A DNA stretch of 64,000 nucleotides from Aestuariicoccus sp032586235 (GTDB lineage: Bacteria; Pseudomonadota; Alphaproteobacteria; Rhodobacterales; Rhodobacteraceae): the NCBI RefSeq assembly GCF_032586235.1, contig NZ_JAWHTD010000017.1:12418-76417 (forward strand), written 5' to 3'. The notes below the pieces were generated by a model. That model was not told the origin of the DNA. It did no database searches and saw nothing but the letters and a program-made list of their open reading frames with translations. A program made the translations under genes and the position numbers. This document shows, one piece after another, positions 43,622 through 52,144 of the stretch. The first letter of the stretch is position 1, and every line of letters starts with the position of its first letter.

Positions 43622-44732
43622 TGTAGAAATCCAGGATCATCTCGTCGCAGACCAGCTCATCTCCGGCCTCTGCCAGGCGCAGCGCGGAGGCGCCGCCGTC
43701 GCCGGCCGCATCGCCCTCCGCCGACCCGGTATAGCAGTCGAAAAAGGCCTTCATGACGAACTCGACCCCCTCGGGCGCGATGTTGCGCAGGTTCGGCGTG
43801 TAGAACATCCCCCGCATCGGCGGTGTGGCGATCATCTCGTAGCTAGGAAAATAATCCACCTGCGGCCAGCGGCGGGCGGCCTCTCCGGCTACCGCGCGCA
43901 GGGTGGACTTGGTGTAGGTGTTGGCTACCAGCGCGTGGCAATCGGGCGCGGCGGTGGCGGTGAGTGGCACCGGCGACACCGTCAGGATCAGCTTGAGCCC
44001 GGGATTGACCTTTTCCAGCAGCGCCAGGACCGCCTCGAAATCGCGCAGGATGCTGTCACAGAAGAGGTTCTTCATAGCGTGGCGTTCCGGGTCGAAGCGC
44101 CCGCCCTGGGTGCCCGGGCACATCGGGTAGCCCATGCCGCTGTCGCGATTGTACCAGAGTTCGGTTAGCCCCAAGGTGAAGATGAAAACATCGGCCTTGC
44201 GTACCGCGCGACGCAGCGCGGCGAAGGTACGCGCCCGGGCAGTCTGCAGCGCTGCGGGCGTCTCGAAGCCTTCGGGCTCGATCGCCGGGCGCAGAGGATC
44301 GCGTAGCCGACCGTCGGCGTCCTGCCAGATCTCGGGATTGGCGGTCCTGGGGGCAAAGGCCCATTCCAGCCACTGCCGCAGCAGCGCCACCGTGTAGATA
44401 TTGCCGGTGCGGGTCGAGAATACACCGTAATTGTAACGCCGCGCCGTTTCGGGGCGCATCATCGGCGGGGCCGGTTCGGCATCCAGCCAGGCATAGCCGC
44501 GCCGCAGCAGCGCCTGGCTGAGCCTCTGGGCAAAGCAGGATCCGGCGGTGATGATGTGGTCGCGCGGCGAGATGCGGAAGGCTGGGCGGTGCAGATCGCG
44601 CAGACCCAACGGCCCGGGTTCGGCCACGGCGCTGCGCCAAAACTGGCGGGGCGGCAATTGCGCGTAGGGGTTGGACTCGGAGGCGGACAAGGCGGCGAGG
44701 TCTTTCTTTCTGCCTGCATGGACCTTCGTCAT
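43611..44732 (-). CDS. GSCFA-domain protein
   Basis: 373 residues from ATG 44732; an alternative TTG at 44750 would lie in the T-run of a terminator. The defining motif TAGSCFAQRLS is at about residue 63. FIFTLGLTELWYN and YFPSYEMI (the SGNH-like core) follow. GSCFA proteins are SGNH-type hydrolases of unknown substrate found in polysaccharide and surface clusters. It is followed by the SGNH-like gene with an 11-base overlap. The start is only 17 bases past a strong terminator of the preceding gene, so expression probably comes from read-through. Confidence 0.85.
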   Translation of the reverse strand: MTKVHAGRKKDLAALSASESNPYAQLPPRQFWRSAVAEPGPLGLRDLHRPAFRISPRDHIITAGSCFAQRLSQALLRRGYAWLDAEPAPPMMRPETARRYNYGVFSTRTGNIYTVALLRQWLEWAFAPRTANPEIWQDADGRLRDPLRPAIEPEGFETPAALQTARARTFAALRRAVRKADVFIFTLGLTELWYNRDSGMGYPMCPGTQGGRFDPERHAMKNLFCDSILRDFEAVLALLEKVNPGLKLILTVSPVPLTATAAPDCHALVANTYTKSTLRAVAGEAARRWPQVDYFPSYEMIATPPMRGMFYTPNLRNIAPEGVEFVMKAFFDCYTGSAEGDAAGDGGASALRLAEAGDELVCDEMILDFYNAR

Positions 44733-44748
44733 ACTCCCTGTTGGGCCC

Positions 44749-44782
44749 AAAAAAAAGGCCGCGCATCTTCGGATGCGCGGCC
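44749..44782 (-). terminator. Strong intrinsic terminator after the fibre-like gene
   Basis: On the minus strand an 11-bp perfect stem (GGCCGCGCATC and GATGCGCGGCC, 44757-44782) with a tetraloop is followed by eight T (44749-44756). It lies 25 bases after the fibre gene stop. This is the clearest intrinsic terminator in the window. Confidence 0.9.
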
Positions 44783-44807
44783 TGTCGTGGGTCCGGTGCG
44801 GGGCCGG

Positions 44808-45947
44808 TCAGTTCGCCAGGCGCTCCAGCTCGCTGGTCAGGCTGCCGATGCGCTCTTCCTGCTCGAGCGTGTAGAGCGTCAGCTCTTCGATCTTTCGCAG
44901 GAGCGTCATCTGCATTTCGCTCATGTTGAGGCCGGTTTCAGCCACTTGGGCGGCTGAGGGCACATCCGGCAGGTGGCTATTGGCGTCGATGAAGGCGCGT
45001 ACCTCGGACAGCGGACGCAGGTCGTAATCCGCGGCAAAGACGTAATCCGGCACGTTCAGCGTGGTCGTGCCCGAGATAAAGTTGCCGGTGATCGTCAGGT
45101 TGCCGCTGGTGCTGAGCTTGAATTCGTCGCCCGGGCCGTCCGGTGACACCAGCACCAGATCGGTGTTGCCGGGGATTTGGCCCATGCGCCATTCCACCGG
45201 GTTGCTGGCGTCGTTGTTGTCCATGATCAGCGCCATTGCGCCGTTGTTCTCGAGCTCGATCATGCCCAGGAACCCGCCGCTCGACCGCTTGATATGCAGC
45301 GGAGCGGCGGCGGTCTGGAGGCCCATGCCGACATCGCCATCGCTGTCGATCGAGATGGCGTTGGTGGGCGCGCCGGGCTTGGCGCGGAACACCAGGGCCG
45401 AGCCGTTGGTGGCGTCACGCAGGAAGAAATTGGCCTCGTTGCCCGCCAGATCCCAGGTCTGGGCGGTAAAGCCCGAGCTACCATCCTGCTCAAGCCGCAG
45501 GGTCGGTGTGTTGCCGCTCTTTACATGCAGATCGACCACCGGCGTCGACGTGCCGAAACCCACCCGGCCGCCGTCGTCGACGTATAGCGAATGGCTCGGC
45601 GCGCCGGCCTCCAGCGTAAAGGGCGTACGACCGCCATCTATATCGTCGATCGAGAACTTGTTCAGTCCGCCATTGGAGGTTTCGTTGAAGGTGATCCGCC
45701 AGTCGTTGGTCGGGAAGCTGGCCGAGGACGAAGTGTCCTGCGCCTTGATGCGCAGGTTGTTTTCCTTCAGCCGTAGCGTGTCGAAGCCGAAGCTTTCGCC
45801 GTTGACGCAGTCGAAGCCCACGCAGAGCGAGCCGTCGACGATTACATCGTCCAGAAACACCTGGTCGGCCTGCGCCAGCCCGGCGCTGCACACCAACGCC
45901 GCACCGAGCACGGTGCGGCGGCCGAGCAGAAGAGAAATACGTTTCAT
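44808..45947 (-). CDS. Exported tail-fibre-like protein
   Basis: 379 residues from ATG 45947, with AAGGAGA eight bases upstream; the open frame upstream is not needed. The N-terminus KRISLLLGRRTVLGAALVCSAGLAQA is a Sec signal peptide. Central beta-rich repeats (VGFGTSTPVVDLHVKSG, DVGMGLQTAAAPLHIK) are typical of trimeric tail-fibre shafts. The C-terminus has VPDYVFAADYDLRPLSEV, HLPDVPSAAQVAETGLN and a short coiled coil (KIEELTLYTLEQEERI), as in endosialidase-chaperone-type fibre domains found in bacterial surface proteins. With the small exported gene just upstream it may build a surface fibre. No phage genes are nearby. Confidence 0.8.
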   Translation of the reverse strand: MKRISLLLGRRTVLGAALVCSAGLAQADQVFLDDVIVDGSLCVGFDCVNGESFGFDTLRLKENNLRIKAQDTSSSASFPTNDWRITFNETSNGGLNKFSIDDIDGGRTPFTLEAGAPSHSLYVDDGGRVGFGTSTPVVDLHVKSGNTPTLRLEQDGSSGFTAQTWDLAGNEANFFLRDATNGSALVFRAKPGAPTNAISIDSDGDVGMGLQTAAAPLHIKRSSGGFLGMIELENNGAMALIMDNNDASNPVEWRMGQIPGNTDLVLVSPDGPGDEFKLSTSGNLTITGNFISGTTTLNVPDYVFAADYDLRPLSEVRAFIDANSHLPDVPSAAQVAETGLNMSEMQMTLLRKIEELTLYTLEQEERIGSLTSELERLAN

Positions 45948-45993
45948 GAGAAATGTCTCCTTGACTGATATGTCATATGGCGACTGCGCGGGC

Positions 45994-46416
45994 TCAGCCA
46001 TCTTCTTCCTTGATCTCTTTGGGTTTGACGATCGCGCCGCGTTCCACGACGAAATGGCCGGTCACGTAGAACGGCTTGGCGGCGGTGTCGCGCGCGGCCT
46101 CGCCGCGGCCGTTGTCCATCGCGTTGATGATCTGGGCCTTCTCTTCGGTCGCCGCGCTCAGCTCGTAGCGGTAGACGCCGTCGATGGCCTCGCGCCGGTC
46201 CAGTTCGAAGACCGGGGTGCCGGAGACGGCGAAAATCTGGGTCACCTTGCCGTTGGGCGAGGACACCACCATCGTGGCGTTCGACAGTCCTACCCAGTTC
46301 TCGAACCAGACGGCGTTGGAATTGTGCTGCTGCGCCGGATCGGCCGCCCAGGCGGCGGAGGCGGCGAACAGGGCCGCCGCGGCGGCGAAAGAGCAGGATT
46401 TCACAAAAGAACGCAT
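45994..46416 (-). CDS. Small exported protein next to the fibre-like gene
   Basis: 140 residues. A clear signal peptide (RSFVKSCSFAAAAALFAASAAWA) precedes a mature domain with a beta-rich pattern (ATMVVSSPNGKVTQIFAVSGT). No family is recognised. GGAGAT lies about five bases upstream of ATG 46416. It ends 46 bases before the fibre gene, so both are probably one transcript and may interact. Confidence 0.7.
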   Translation of the reverse strand: MRSFVKSCSFAAAAALFAASAAWAADPAQQHNSNAVWFENWVGLSNATMVVSSPNGKVTQIFAVSGTPVFELDRREAIDGVYRYELSAATEEKAQIINAMDNGRGEAARDTAAKPFYVTGHFVVERGAIVKPKEIKEEDG

Positions 46417-46495
46417 CCGATCTCCATGGGATTTGTTGAAAATGACTTTGTCTTCGGGGCCGAACCGGACCGGACATCGTGGACGACAGCATACA

Positions 46496-46546
46496 GGATG
46501 ATTTCTCTTAAAAGAAGTTTTTCTTAAAAACTGCGACGTAATACAC
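46496..46546 (-). promoter_or_regulatory. A/T-rich candidate regulatory region of the fibre operon
   Basis: The stretch between the Sel1 gene and the exported-protein gene is far richer in A/T than its surroundings. It includes the near-repeats TTTTTAAGAAAAA and TTTTAAGAGAAA on the minus strand. It lies about 80-130 bases upstream of ATG 46416, where a promoter or operator is expected. No clear -35/-10 pair can be fixed. Confidence 0.35.
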
Positions 46547-47731
46547 TTATTGCGTGTGTTTCGCGGTCCAGCGGGCGTCCGCTTCGGCCTGGGCGGCGTT
46601 GATCTGGCCGGTGGTCATGCGCGCCCGCGCCGCCGCCGCCAGCGCCGGGGCCTCGGCCAGCCCGGCGGTGCCGGCGAGAATCAGCCACATCTGCCCGGCG
46701 ACGTAATCCTGCACCACGCCGCGCCCGTGGATATGCGCCAGCCCCAGATTGGCCATGGCGGCGGCATGACCCGCCTCGGCGCCGCGCCGGAAGAGATCGG
46801 CCGCCTGGCGCCATTGCGCGGGTGTGGCGTTCTCAGCCGTGGCGATGAGATAGCCCATCTGGAAGGCCGCCACCGGATCGCCAAGCCGCGCGGCGGTTTG
46901 CAGCGCCGCATCGGCCACCGGCGCGGCCAGCCGGGCGTCGTAGACCGCCGGCGGCAGCGCGCCCTGCGCCTGCCCGCCGCCGGCCTGCCCGCCCAGACGG
47001 TAAAGCCGCGCGGCGGCCTCGTCGTTCTGGGCGACGCCGAAGCCGTTTTCGTACATCACCCCGAGATTGCTGATCGCCCGCGCCAGCCCCTGGTCGGCGG
47101 CGGCGGCGAAAAGCTGGGCGGCGCGTTCGTAATCCTGCGCCACGCCGTGGCCGCGCACATAAAGCAGGCCGAGGTTGTTCTGCGCGCGCGCATGCCCGGC
47201 GGCGGCGGGGCCTTCGTAAAGCGCGCGGGCGCGTTCGTAATCCTGCGCCACGCCTGTGCCGTTCTGATACATCACCCCCAGGCTGACCGCCGCGTCCACA
47301 TGCCCGGCCTCGGCGGCCTGGGCATAAAGCGCGGCGGCGCGCGGCAGGTCGGCGGGATCGCCCCCGGCCTCCAGCACCGCGGCCAGATCGTGGACATGCT
47401 GCGGATCGCCCTGCGCGGCGGCGGCCCCGAGCCAGCGCCGCGCCGCGGCCGCGTCCCGCGCCACGCCCAGTCCCTCGTGGTAATATTGCCCCAGCCGGTT
47501 CTGCGCCGCAGCGTTCCCGGCCTCGGCCGCCTGCGCGTAAAGCGCCGCGGCCCGGGCAAAGTTCTGCACCACCCCGCGTCCCTCGTGATAGCGCGCGGCC
47601 AGATCGAGCTGCGCGGCGGTATCGCCCGCCTCGGCGGCGGCCTCAAGCGCGGGCAGGGGGGTGTTCTGCGCGGGCAGGGCGGGGGCCAGCAGGCAGAGCG
47701 CGGCGATCAGGGCGAGGCAGGCGCGCATCAT
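46547..47731 (-). CDS. Exported Sel1-repeat protein (second of tandem pair)
   Basis: 394 residues from ATG 47731 (GGAGA five bases upstream). A signal peptide (MRACLALIAALCLLAPALPAQ) precedes about nine Sel1-like (TPR-type) repeats of 36 residues with phrases such as A-x-x-YAQAAEAG, A-x-x-x-LG-x-x-Y-x-x-G-x-GV-x-x-x-A. The start overlaps the stop of the upstream Sel1 gene by four bases. Sel1 proteins scaffold protein interactions; in the periplasm it may assist secretion or envelope assembly. Position next to the type II secretion genes is suggestive only. Confidence 0.85.
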   Translation of the reverse strand: MMRACLALIAALCLLAPALPAQNTPLPALEAAAEAGDTAAQLDLAARYHEGRGVVQNFARAAALYAQAAEAGNAAAQNRLGQYYHEGLGVARDAAAARRWLGAAAAQGDPQHVHDLAAVLEAGGDPADLPRAAALYAQAAEAGHVDAAVSLGVMYQNGTGVAQDYERARALYEGPAAAGHARAQNNLGLLYVRGHGVAQDYERAAQLFAAAADQGLARAISNLGVMYENGFGVAQNDEAAARLYRLGGQAGGGQAQGALPPAVYDARLAAPVADAALQTAARLGDPVAAFQMGYLIATAENATPAQWRQAADLFRRGAEAGHAAAMANLGLAHIHGRGVVQDYVAGQMWLILAGTAGLAEAPALAAAARARMTTGQINAAQAEADARWTAKHTQ

Positions 47732-49329
47732 TCGGTCTCCGTCACTGTCTGCACGGTGCCGGGGGGCTGCGGCCCGCCGCTGAAGGCGCGGGCGCGGGCC
47801 TGCGCCTCGGCGATCTGTTCGGGCGTCATTAGCCCCGCGATCGTCTCGCGGGTTTCCATGCCGCTGGCCGAGCCGCCCGCGGCGGCGAGGTTCAGCCAGC
47901 TGTGGGCGGTCACGTAATCCTGCGCCAGCCCGGCCCCGCCGGTGGCGTAAAGCGTGCCGAGCGCTGCCTGTGCGTCGGCCTGCCCGGCCTCGGCGGCGGC
48001 ACGCAGATAGGCCACCGCGCGGTCCTGCCGGTCGGGATCGTCGCGCCAGAGCTGGCCGAGCGCCGATTGCGCCAGCACCAGCCCGGCCTCGGCCTGCGTC
48101 TCGAGCCAGGTCTCGGGGCCCGCGTCGCCCGCCTGCGCGGCCAGTACCGCCCAAGGCACGATGCGCTGCGGCGCGATCACCCCCTCAAGCGCGCCTTCGC
48201 CCGCCAGCTGGCCCAGCCGCCGGGCGGCGGCGGTGTCGCCGGCCTCGGCCGCCTCGCGGTAGAGCCGGATCGCGCGGTCGCTGTCCACCGCCAGCCCCCG
48301 GCCGGTCTCGAGGAAGCGCGCCAGCGCGGTCTTGGCGCGGGGCAGATCGGAATCGGCAGCGCGCATGTACCAGAGTGCGGCGCGGGCGTCGTCGGGCGCG
48401 ACCCCGGTGCCGGTGGCATAGAGCCGCCCAAGATTGTGCATCGCCCCCGGATCGCCCGCATCCGCGGCGCGGGTCAGCCAGCGCAGGCCCAGGGCGGGAT
48501 CGGCCTCAATGCCCGTACCATCGAGCAGCCGCATCCCCAGGATGCGCTGCGCCAGCGGCAGCCCGGCCTCAGCGGCGCGGGCGTACCAGGCGGTGGCCTC
48601 GGCGGGGTTTGGCGTCACTCCCCGGCCTAGCTCATAGGCCCGGCCCAGGATGTATTGCGCCTCGACATGGCCGCTCGAGGCGGCTTCGATCAGCCAGTGT
48701 AGCGCCTGGCCGGGGTCGGGCGCGGTGCCGGTGCCCTCCATATAGGCCCGTGCCAGGGCCATCTGCGCGGCCAGATGGCCCTGTTCGCCCGCCGCGAGAT
48801 ACCAGTTGAAGGCCGCCTCCGGATCCGCCGCCACGCCGTCGCCCGCCGTATAGAGCCGCGCCAGGACATATTGCGCCTCGCGCTCGCCGCGCGCCGCCGA
48901 GCGCGACAGAAGCCCCACCGCGCGGCCCGCATCGCGCGGCACGCCCGGGACGTCGCTCAGATAGATGCGCGCCAGCAGCGTGGCGGCGGCGGTGCTGTTC
49001 TGATCCACCGCGCGCTGCAGCCAGGTCACCGCGCCCTGCGGGTCGGCGGGGCCGCCCTTGCCCTCGATCAGCACCCGGCCATAGCGGTATTGCGCCAGCG
49101 CGGTGCCGATTTCCTCGGCATGGCGGCGCAGGTTCTCGCGCACGAAGGCAAAGTCGCCCTCGGCCCAGGCGGCCTCGATCTCGGACATCTCGGGAAGGGG
49201 CGCGTTCTGCGGGGGGTCAGCGGTCTCGGAGGGCACCGCGGTGGCCTCGGCGCTCTCCTGCGCGCGCGCGGCCAGGGGCAGAATCAGAGCGGCGGCCAGG
49301 GCCAGGCGAAGGAGGGCGGAGAGGGTCAT
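47728..49329 (-). CDS. Exported Sel1-repeat protein (first of tandem pair)
   Basis: 533 residues. A signal peptide (TLSALLRLALAAALILPLAARA) is followed by an acidic region and about eleven Sel1-type repeats (QYILGRAYELGRGV, ARIYLSDVPGVPRDAGRA, ALARFLETGRGL). It is a paralog of the next gene, with which it overlaps. It lies 93 bases from gspO on the same strand, so may be co-transcribed downstream of it. Confidence 0.85.
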   Translation of the reverse strand: MTLSALLRLALAAALILPLAARAQESAEATAVPSETADPPQNAPLPEMSEIEAAWAEGDFAFVRENLRRHAEEIGTALAQYRYGRVLIEGKGGPADPQGAVTWLQRAVDQNSTAAATLLARIYLSDVPGVPRDAGRAVGLLSRSAARGEREAQYVLARLYTAGDGVAADPEAAFNWYLAAGEQGHLAAQMALARAYMEGTGTAPDPGQALHWLIEAASSGHVEAQYILGRAYELGRGVTPNPAEATAWYARAAEAGLPLAQRILGMRLLDGTGIEADPALGLRWLTRAADAGDPGAMHNLGRLYATGTGVAPDDARAALWYMRAADSDLPRAKTALARFLETGRGLAVDSDRAIRLYREAAEAGDTAAARRLGQLAGEGALEGVIAPQRIVPWAVLAAQAGDAGPETWLETQAEAGLVLAQSALGQLWRDDPDRQDRAVAYLRAAAEAGQADAQAALGTLYATGGAGLAQDYVTAHSWLNLAAAGGSASGMETRETIAGLMTPEQIAEAQARARAFSGGPQPPGTVQTVTETE

Positions 49330-49422
49330 ACGGGGCGCTTTCGGAAAGGACAGGTGAACACAATAAAGGGCGCATAGCGCGATCAGCCTAGCGCGCTTTT
49401 CGCCGCTGTGCGAGAGGGCGGG

Positions 49423-50169
49423 TCACATCGCCGCCAGCCAGAGCGCGCCCCCCGCTCCGGCCAGCGCCGCACCGAAGGGCAGGGCGCGCGCGCCGTCCAG
49501 CGCATCGGCCCGGCCCAGCCGCTGGAGCGCCGCTACCGCCAGCGCGGCCGAGGCCGCCAGCAGCACCGTCAGCGGCAGATCCCAAGGGCCCGCCAGCGCG
49601 CCCAGACCGGCCATCAGCTTGACGTCGCCCAGCCCCAGCCCCTCGCGACCGCGCAAGGCGCGGTAGCCCAGACGGATCAGACAGAACGCCCCCGCGCCCA
49701 GCCCCGCGCCCACCAGCGCCAGAGGCGCGCCATGCCCCCAGAGCGCGGCCCAGACCAGCGCCAGCGCGAGGAGCGCGATGGTGAAGACATCCGGCAGGCG
49801 GAACCACAGCAGATCCGTCGCCACCAGCCCCAGCAGCGTCCAGAGGATCAGCGCGATCAGCCCGGTCTGGCCCAGGCCCGTCCCGGCGATCACCGCCAGC
49901 ACCGCCAGCCAGGTGGCGGCGATCTCGGTGTAAAGCAGCCAGGGCGGGATCGCCGCGCCGCAATGCCGGCAGCGCCCGCGCGCGGCGGCGAAGGACAGCA
50001 CCGGCACCAGATCGCGCGGGCTCAGCGCCCGCCCGCAGCCCCGGCAGGCCGAGCGCGCCATACCCACCGGCTCGCCCCGCGGCACGCGGTCGGCCAGCAG
50101 CGCCAGGAACGACCCCACCGCCGGGGCCGCCAGCAGCACGAAGAGATCGAAGGCGGTCTGGGGCGACAT
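49423..50169 (-). CDS. gspO: Type II secretion prepilin peptidase GspO
   Basis: 248 residues, polytopic. It cleaves and N-methylates pseudopilins GspG-K. A cytoplasmic CxxC...CxxC zinc-like pair is visible (ACRGCGR and GRCRHCGA). GLGDVKLMAGLGAL is the catalytic Asp motif and RLPD-VFT supplies the second Asp region. Divergent from gspG with about 91 bases between, so the T2SS genes on the plus strand have their own promoter region. Confidence 0.93.
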   Translation of the reverse strand: MSPQTAFDLFVLLAAPAVGSFLALLADRVPRGEPVGMARSACRGCGRALSPRDLVPVLSFAAARGRCRHCGAAIPPWLLYTEIAATWLAVLAVIAGTGLGQTGLIALILWTLLGLVATDLLWFRLPDVFTIALLALALVWAALWGHGAPLALVGAGLGAGAFCLIRLGYRALRGREGLGLGDVKLMAGLGALAGPWDLPLTVLLAASAALAVAALQRLGRADALDGARALPFGAALAGAGGALWLAAM

Positions 50170-50260
50170 GGCGCAGGCTTAGGCCCGCGCGGTCCGGCAG
50201 GCAATGGACAAGCGCGCGCACCCCTGCCTATCATGCCGAAAAGCCCGAGGATTTCGCCCC

Positions 50261-50725
50261 ATGCCCATGACCCCGCCCGCAAGGCCCCAGCCCGCGACCC
50301 CGCCCCGGGACGCAGGCTTCAGCCTGCTCGAACTGATGGTCGTGGTGGTAATCCTGTCGATCCTAGCGCTTGTCATCGTGCCGCGCGTCATCGACCGGCC
50401 CGACCAGGCCCGCGCGGCGCGCGCGCAATCGGACATCGCCGCCATCGCCAGCGCGGTGCAGCTCTACCGGCTGGACAATTTCCGCTATCCCACCACCGAA
50501 CAGGGGCTGGCCGCGCTGGTCAGCCCGCCCTCGGCCCCGCCCGAGGCGCAAAACTGGGCCGCCAACGGCTATATCGACCGGCTGCCCACCGATCCCTGGG
50601 GCCAGCCCTATCAATATCTGTCCCCCGGCGTGCATGGCGATTTCGACATCTTCACCTATGGCGCCGACGCCGCCCCGGACGGGTCCGGGGCGGATGCGGA
50701 CATCGGCTCATGGATGACGAATTAG
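50261..50725 (+). CDS. gspG: Major pseudopilin GspG
   Basis: 154 residues. It forms the shaft of the type II secretion pseudopilus. After a short basic leader the prepilin site is G/FSLLELMVVVVI with Glu at position +5. The long hydrophobic helix is followed by the typical VIVPRVIDRPDQARAARAQ-DIAAI region and the C-terminal globular domain with GFYPTTEQGL-like FRYPTTEQGLAALV, DPWGQPYQY and the final acidic DADIGSW calcium-site tail. ATG 50261 gives the normal leader length; an upstream start at 50204 would make it too long. It overlaps gspH by 16 bases. Confidence 0.95.
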   Translation: MPMTPPARPQPATPPRDAGFSLLELMVVVVILSILALVIVPRVIDRPDQARAARAQSDIAAIASAVQLYRLDNFRYPTTEQGLAALVSPPSAPPEAQNWAANGYIDRLPTDPWGQPYQYLSPGVHGDFDIFTYGADAAPDGSGADADIGSWMTN

Positions 50726-51165
50726 ACCCCAAGGGCCACAACAGAGCCGCATCCGCGGGCTTCACCCTGATCGAGGTGCTGATCGCCACGGCGATCCTGG
50801 CGGTGCTGAGCGCAGGCGCGATGCTGGCGCTGCGGCCTGCGCCCGGGGCCGGCGCAAGCGACATGGCGCGGTTCCAGACGGCCTATGCCAGCCAGCGCGC
50901 GCTGGCCATTGCCGGGCGCGACCGGCGCGGGCTGCGGCTGGGCGCGCGGCAGATGCAGGTGACGCTCTGGCGCGACGGCGGCTGGGCCGCGCCAGGCCCC
51001 GCCATCGGCTTTGAGGGGCCGGTGCAGATCGACCGGGGCGGGGCGGACGGCGCGCCGCAGGTGGTGTTTCAGCCCGACGGGCGCAGCACCGCCTTTGCGG
51101 TGATCTTCGCGGGCGGCGGGCGCTGCGCGACCGACGGCTGGACGGGGCTGACATGCGACGGCTGA
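50710..51165 (+). CDS. gspH: Minor pseudopilin GspH
   Basis: 151 residues from ATG 50710, which overlaps the end of gspG. The prepilin site is AG/FTLIEVLIATAIL. A single C-terminal globular domain with a few conserved hydrophobic positions follows, ending with CATDGWTGLTCDG (two cysteines possibly paired). The identity is based on order between gspG and gspI and on size. Confidence 0.85.
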   Translation: MDDELDPKGHNRAASAGFTLIEVLIATAILAVLSAGAMLALRPAPGAGASDMARFQTAYASQRALAIAGRDRRGLRLGARQMQVTLWRDGGWAAPGPAIGFEGPVQIDRGGADGAPQVVFQPDGRSTAFAVIFAGGGRCATDGWTGLTCDG

Positions 51166-51515
51166 GGGGCGACCGGGGGCTGACGCTGCTCGAGCTGGTG
51201 GTCGCGGTGGCGGTGCTGGCGATCGGGTCGCTGGCGGCGGTACGCGTGACCGACCAGTCGCGGCAGGTGATCTCGGGTGCCACGCCGCGCATCCTGGCCC
51301 GCATCGTCGCGGAAAACCGCGCCGAAGAGCTGCGCCTTTACGGCCCCGGCGGCGGGGCCCTGCCGGGCGCGGTCGAGATGGGCGGGCAGCGCTTTGTGAT
51401 CGAGGTCGACCGCAGCGCCACCGTCGGCGGGCTGCTGCGCGCCGCCATCACCGTGCGCTCGGACGAAGGCCCTGGGGCCTTTCTGGTGACCTACCTGCCG
51501 AGGAGGGGACCATGA
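51153..51515 (+). CDS. gspI: Minor pseudopilin GspI
   Basis: 120 residues. Prepilin motif RG/LTLLELVVAVAVLAIGSLA with Glu5. Length, overlap with gspH by 13 bases and with gspJ by four bases, and the pattern ILARIVAENRAEELRL agree with GspI. It is a small core of the pseudopilus tip with GspJ and GspK. Confidence 0.9.
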   Translation: MRRLRGDRGLTLLELVVAVAVLAIGSLAAVRVTDQSRQVISGATPRILARIVAENRAEELRLYGPGGGALPGAVEMGGQRFVIEVDRSATVGGLLRAAITVRSDEGPGAFLVTYLPRRGP

Positions 51516-52144
51516 GGCGCGACCGGGGCCTGACGCTGATCGAGCTGGTGGCCGCCATGGCGGTCTTTGCGCTGATCGCGGTCATGGGCCTGCAGGCGCT
51601 GACCGGCAGCCTGAGGATGCGCGACGCGCTGGCCTCCCGCGCCGAGGCGGCCACCGATCTGGCGCTGGCCACGGCGCTTCTGCGCCAGGATCTGAGCGGC
51701 GCGCTGCCGATGCTCTTCTTCCCGCCGGGCGGCGCGCCGCCGCGCTCGGCCATGGCCGAGGACGGCGCGGGCTTTGCCCTGTCGCGCGGCGGCCTGCCCG
51801 GCGCGCGCATCGGGCGGGTGGAATGGCGGCTCTCGGACGGCGCGCTGACGCGCCGGGTCTGGCCGACGCTGACCCCCGCCAGCCCGGCCCAGAAAAGCCC
51901 CGCCGTACCGGTGCTGGACGGCATCGCGGCGCTGAGCTGGCGCAGCCACTGGCCCGGGGCGGGCTGGGTGCCGGGCCTGCGCCCGCCCGCAGGCCAGCCC
52001 CGCCGCACCGATGCCCCGGCCACCGACAGCGACCGCAGCAGCGCCGCGCCGGAAAGCTATTCCGACGCCGTGCCGCAGGCGGTCGAGCTGACGCTGATCA
52101 CCCGCGATTTCGGCACCATCGTGATGGTGGAGAGCCTGAAATGA
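51512..52144 (+). CDS. gspJ: Minor pseudopilin GspJ
   Basis: 210 residues. Prepilin motif RG/LTLIELVAAMAVFALIAV. The C-terminal domain contains LSWRSHWPG and VELTLITRDFGTI. Size and place between gspI and gspK identify it. It overlaps gspK by four bases. Confidence 0.9.
   Translation: MRRDRGLTLIELVAAMAVFALIAVMGLQALTGSLRMRDALASRAEAATDLALATALLRQDLSGALPMLFFPPGGAPPRSAMAEDGAGFALSRGGLPGARIGRVEWRLSDGALTRRVWPTLTPASPAQKSPAVPVLDGIAALSWRSHWPGAGWVPGLRPPAGQPRRTDAPATDSDRSSAAPESYSDAVPQAVELTLITRDFGTIVMVESLK

Noticed and set aside
44808..46001. Prophage remnant because of tail-fibre similarity
   Set aside because: The protein has a Sec signal peptide and no other phage genes lie nearby.
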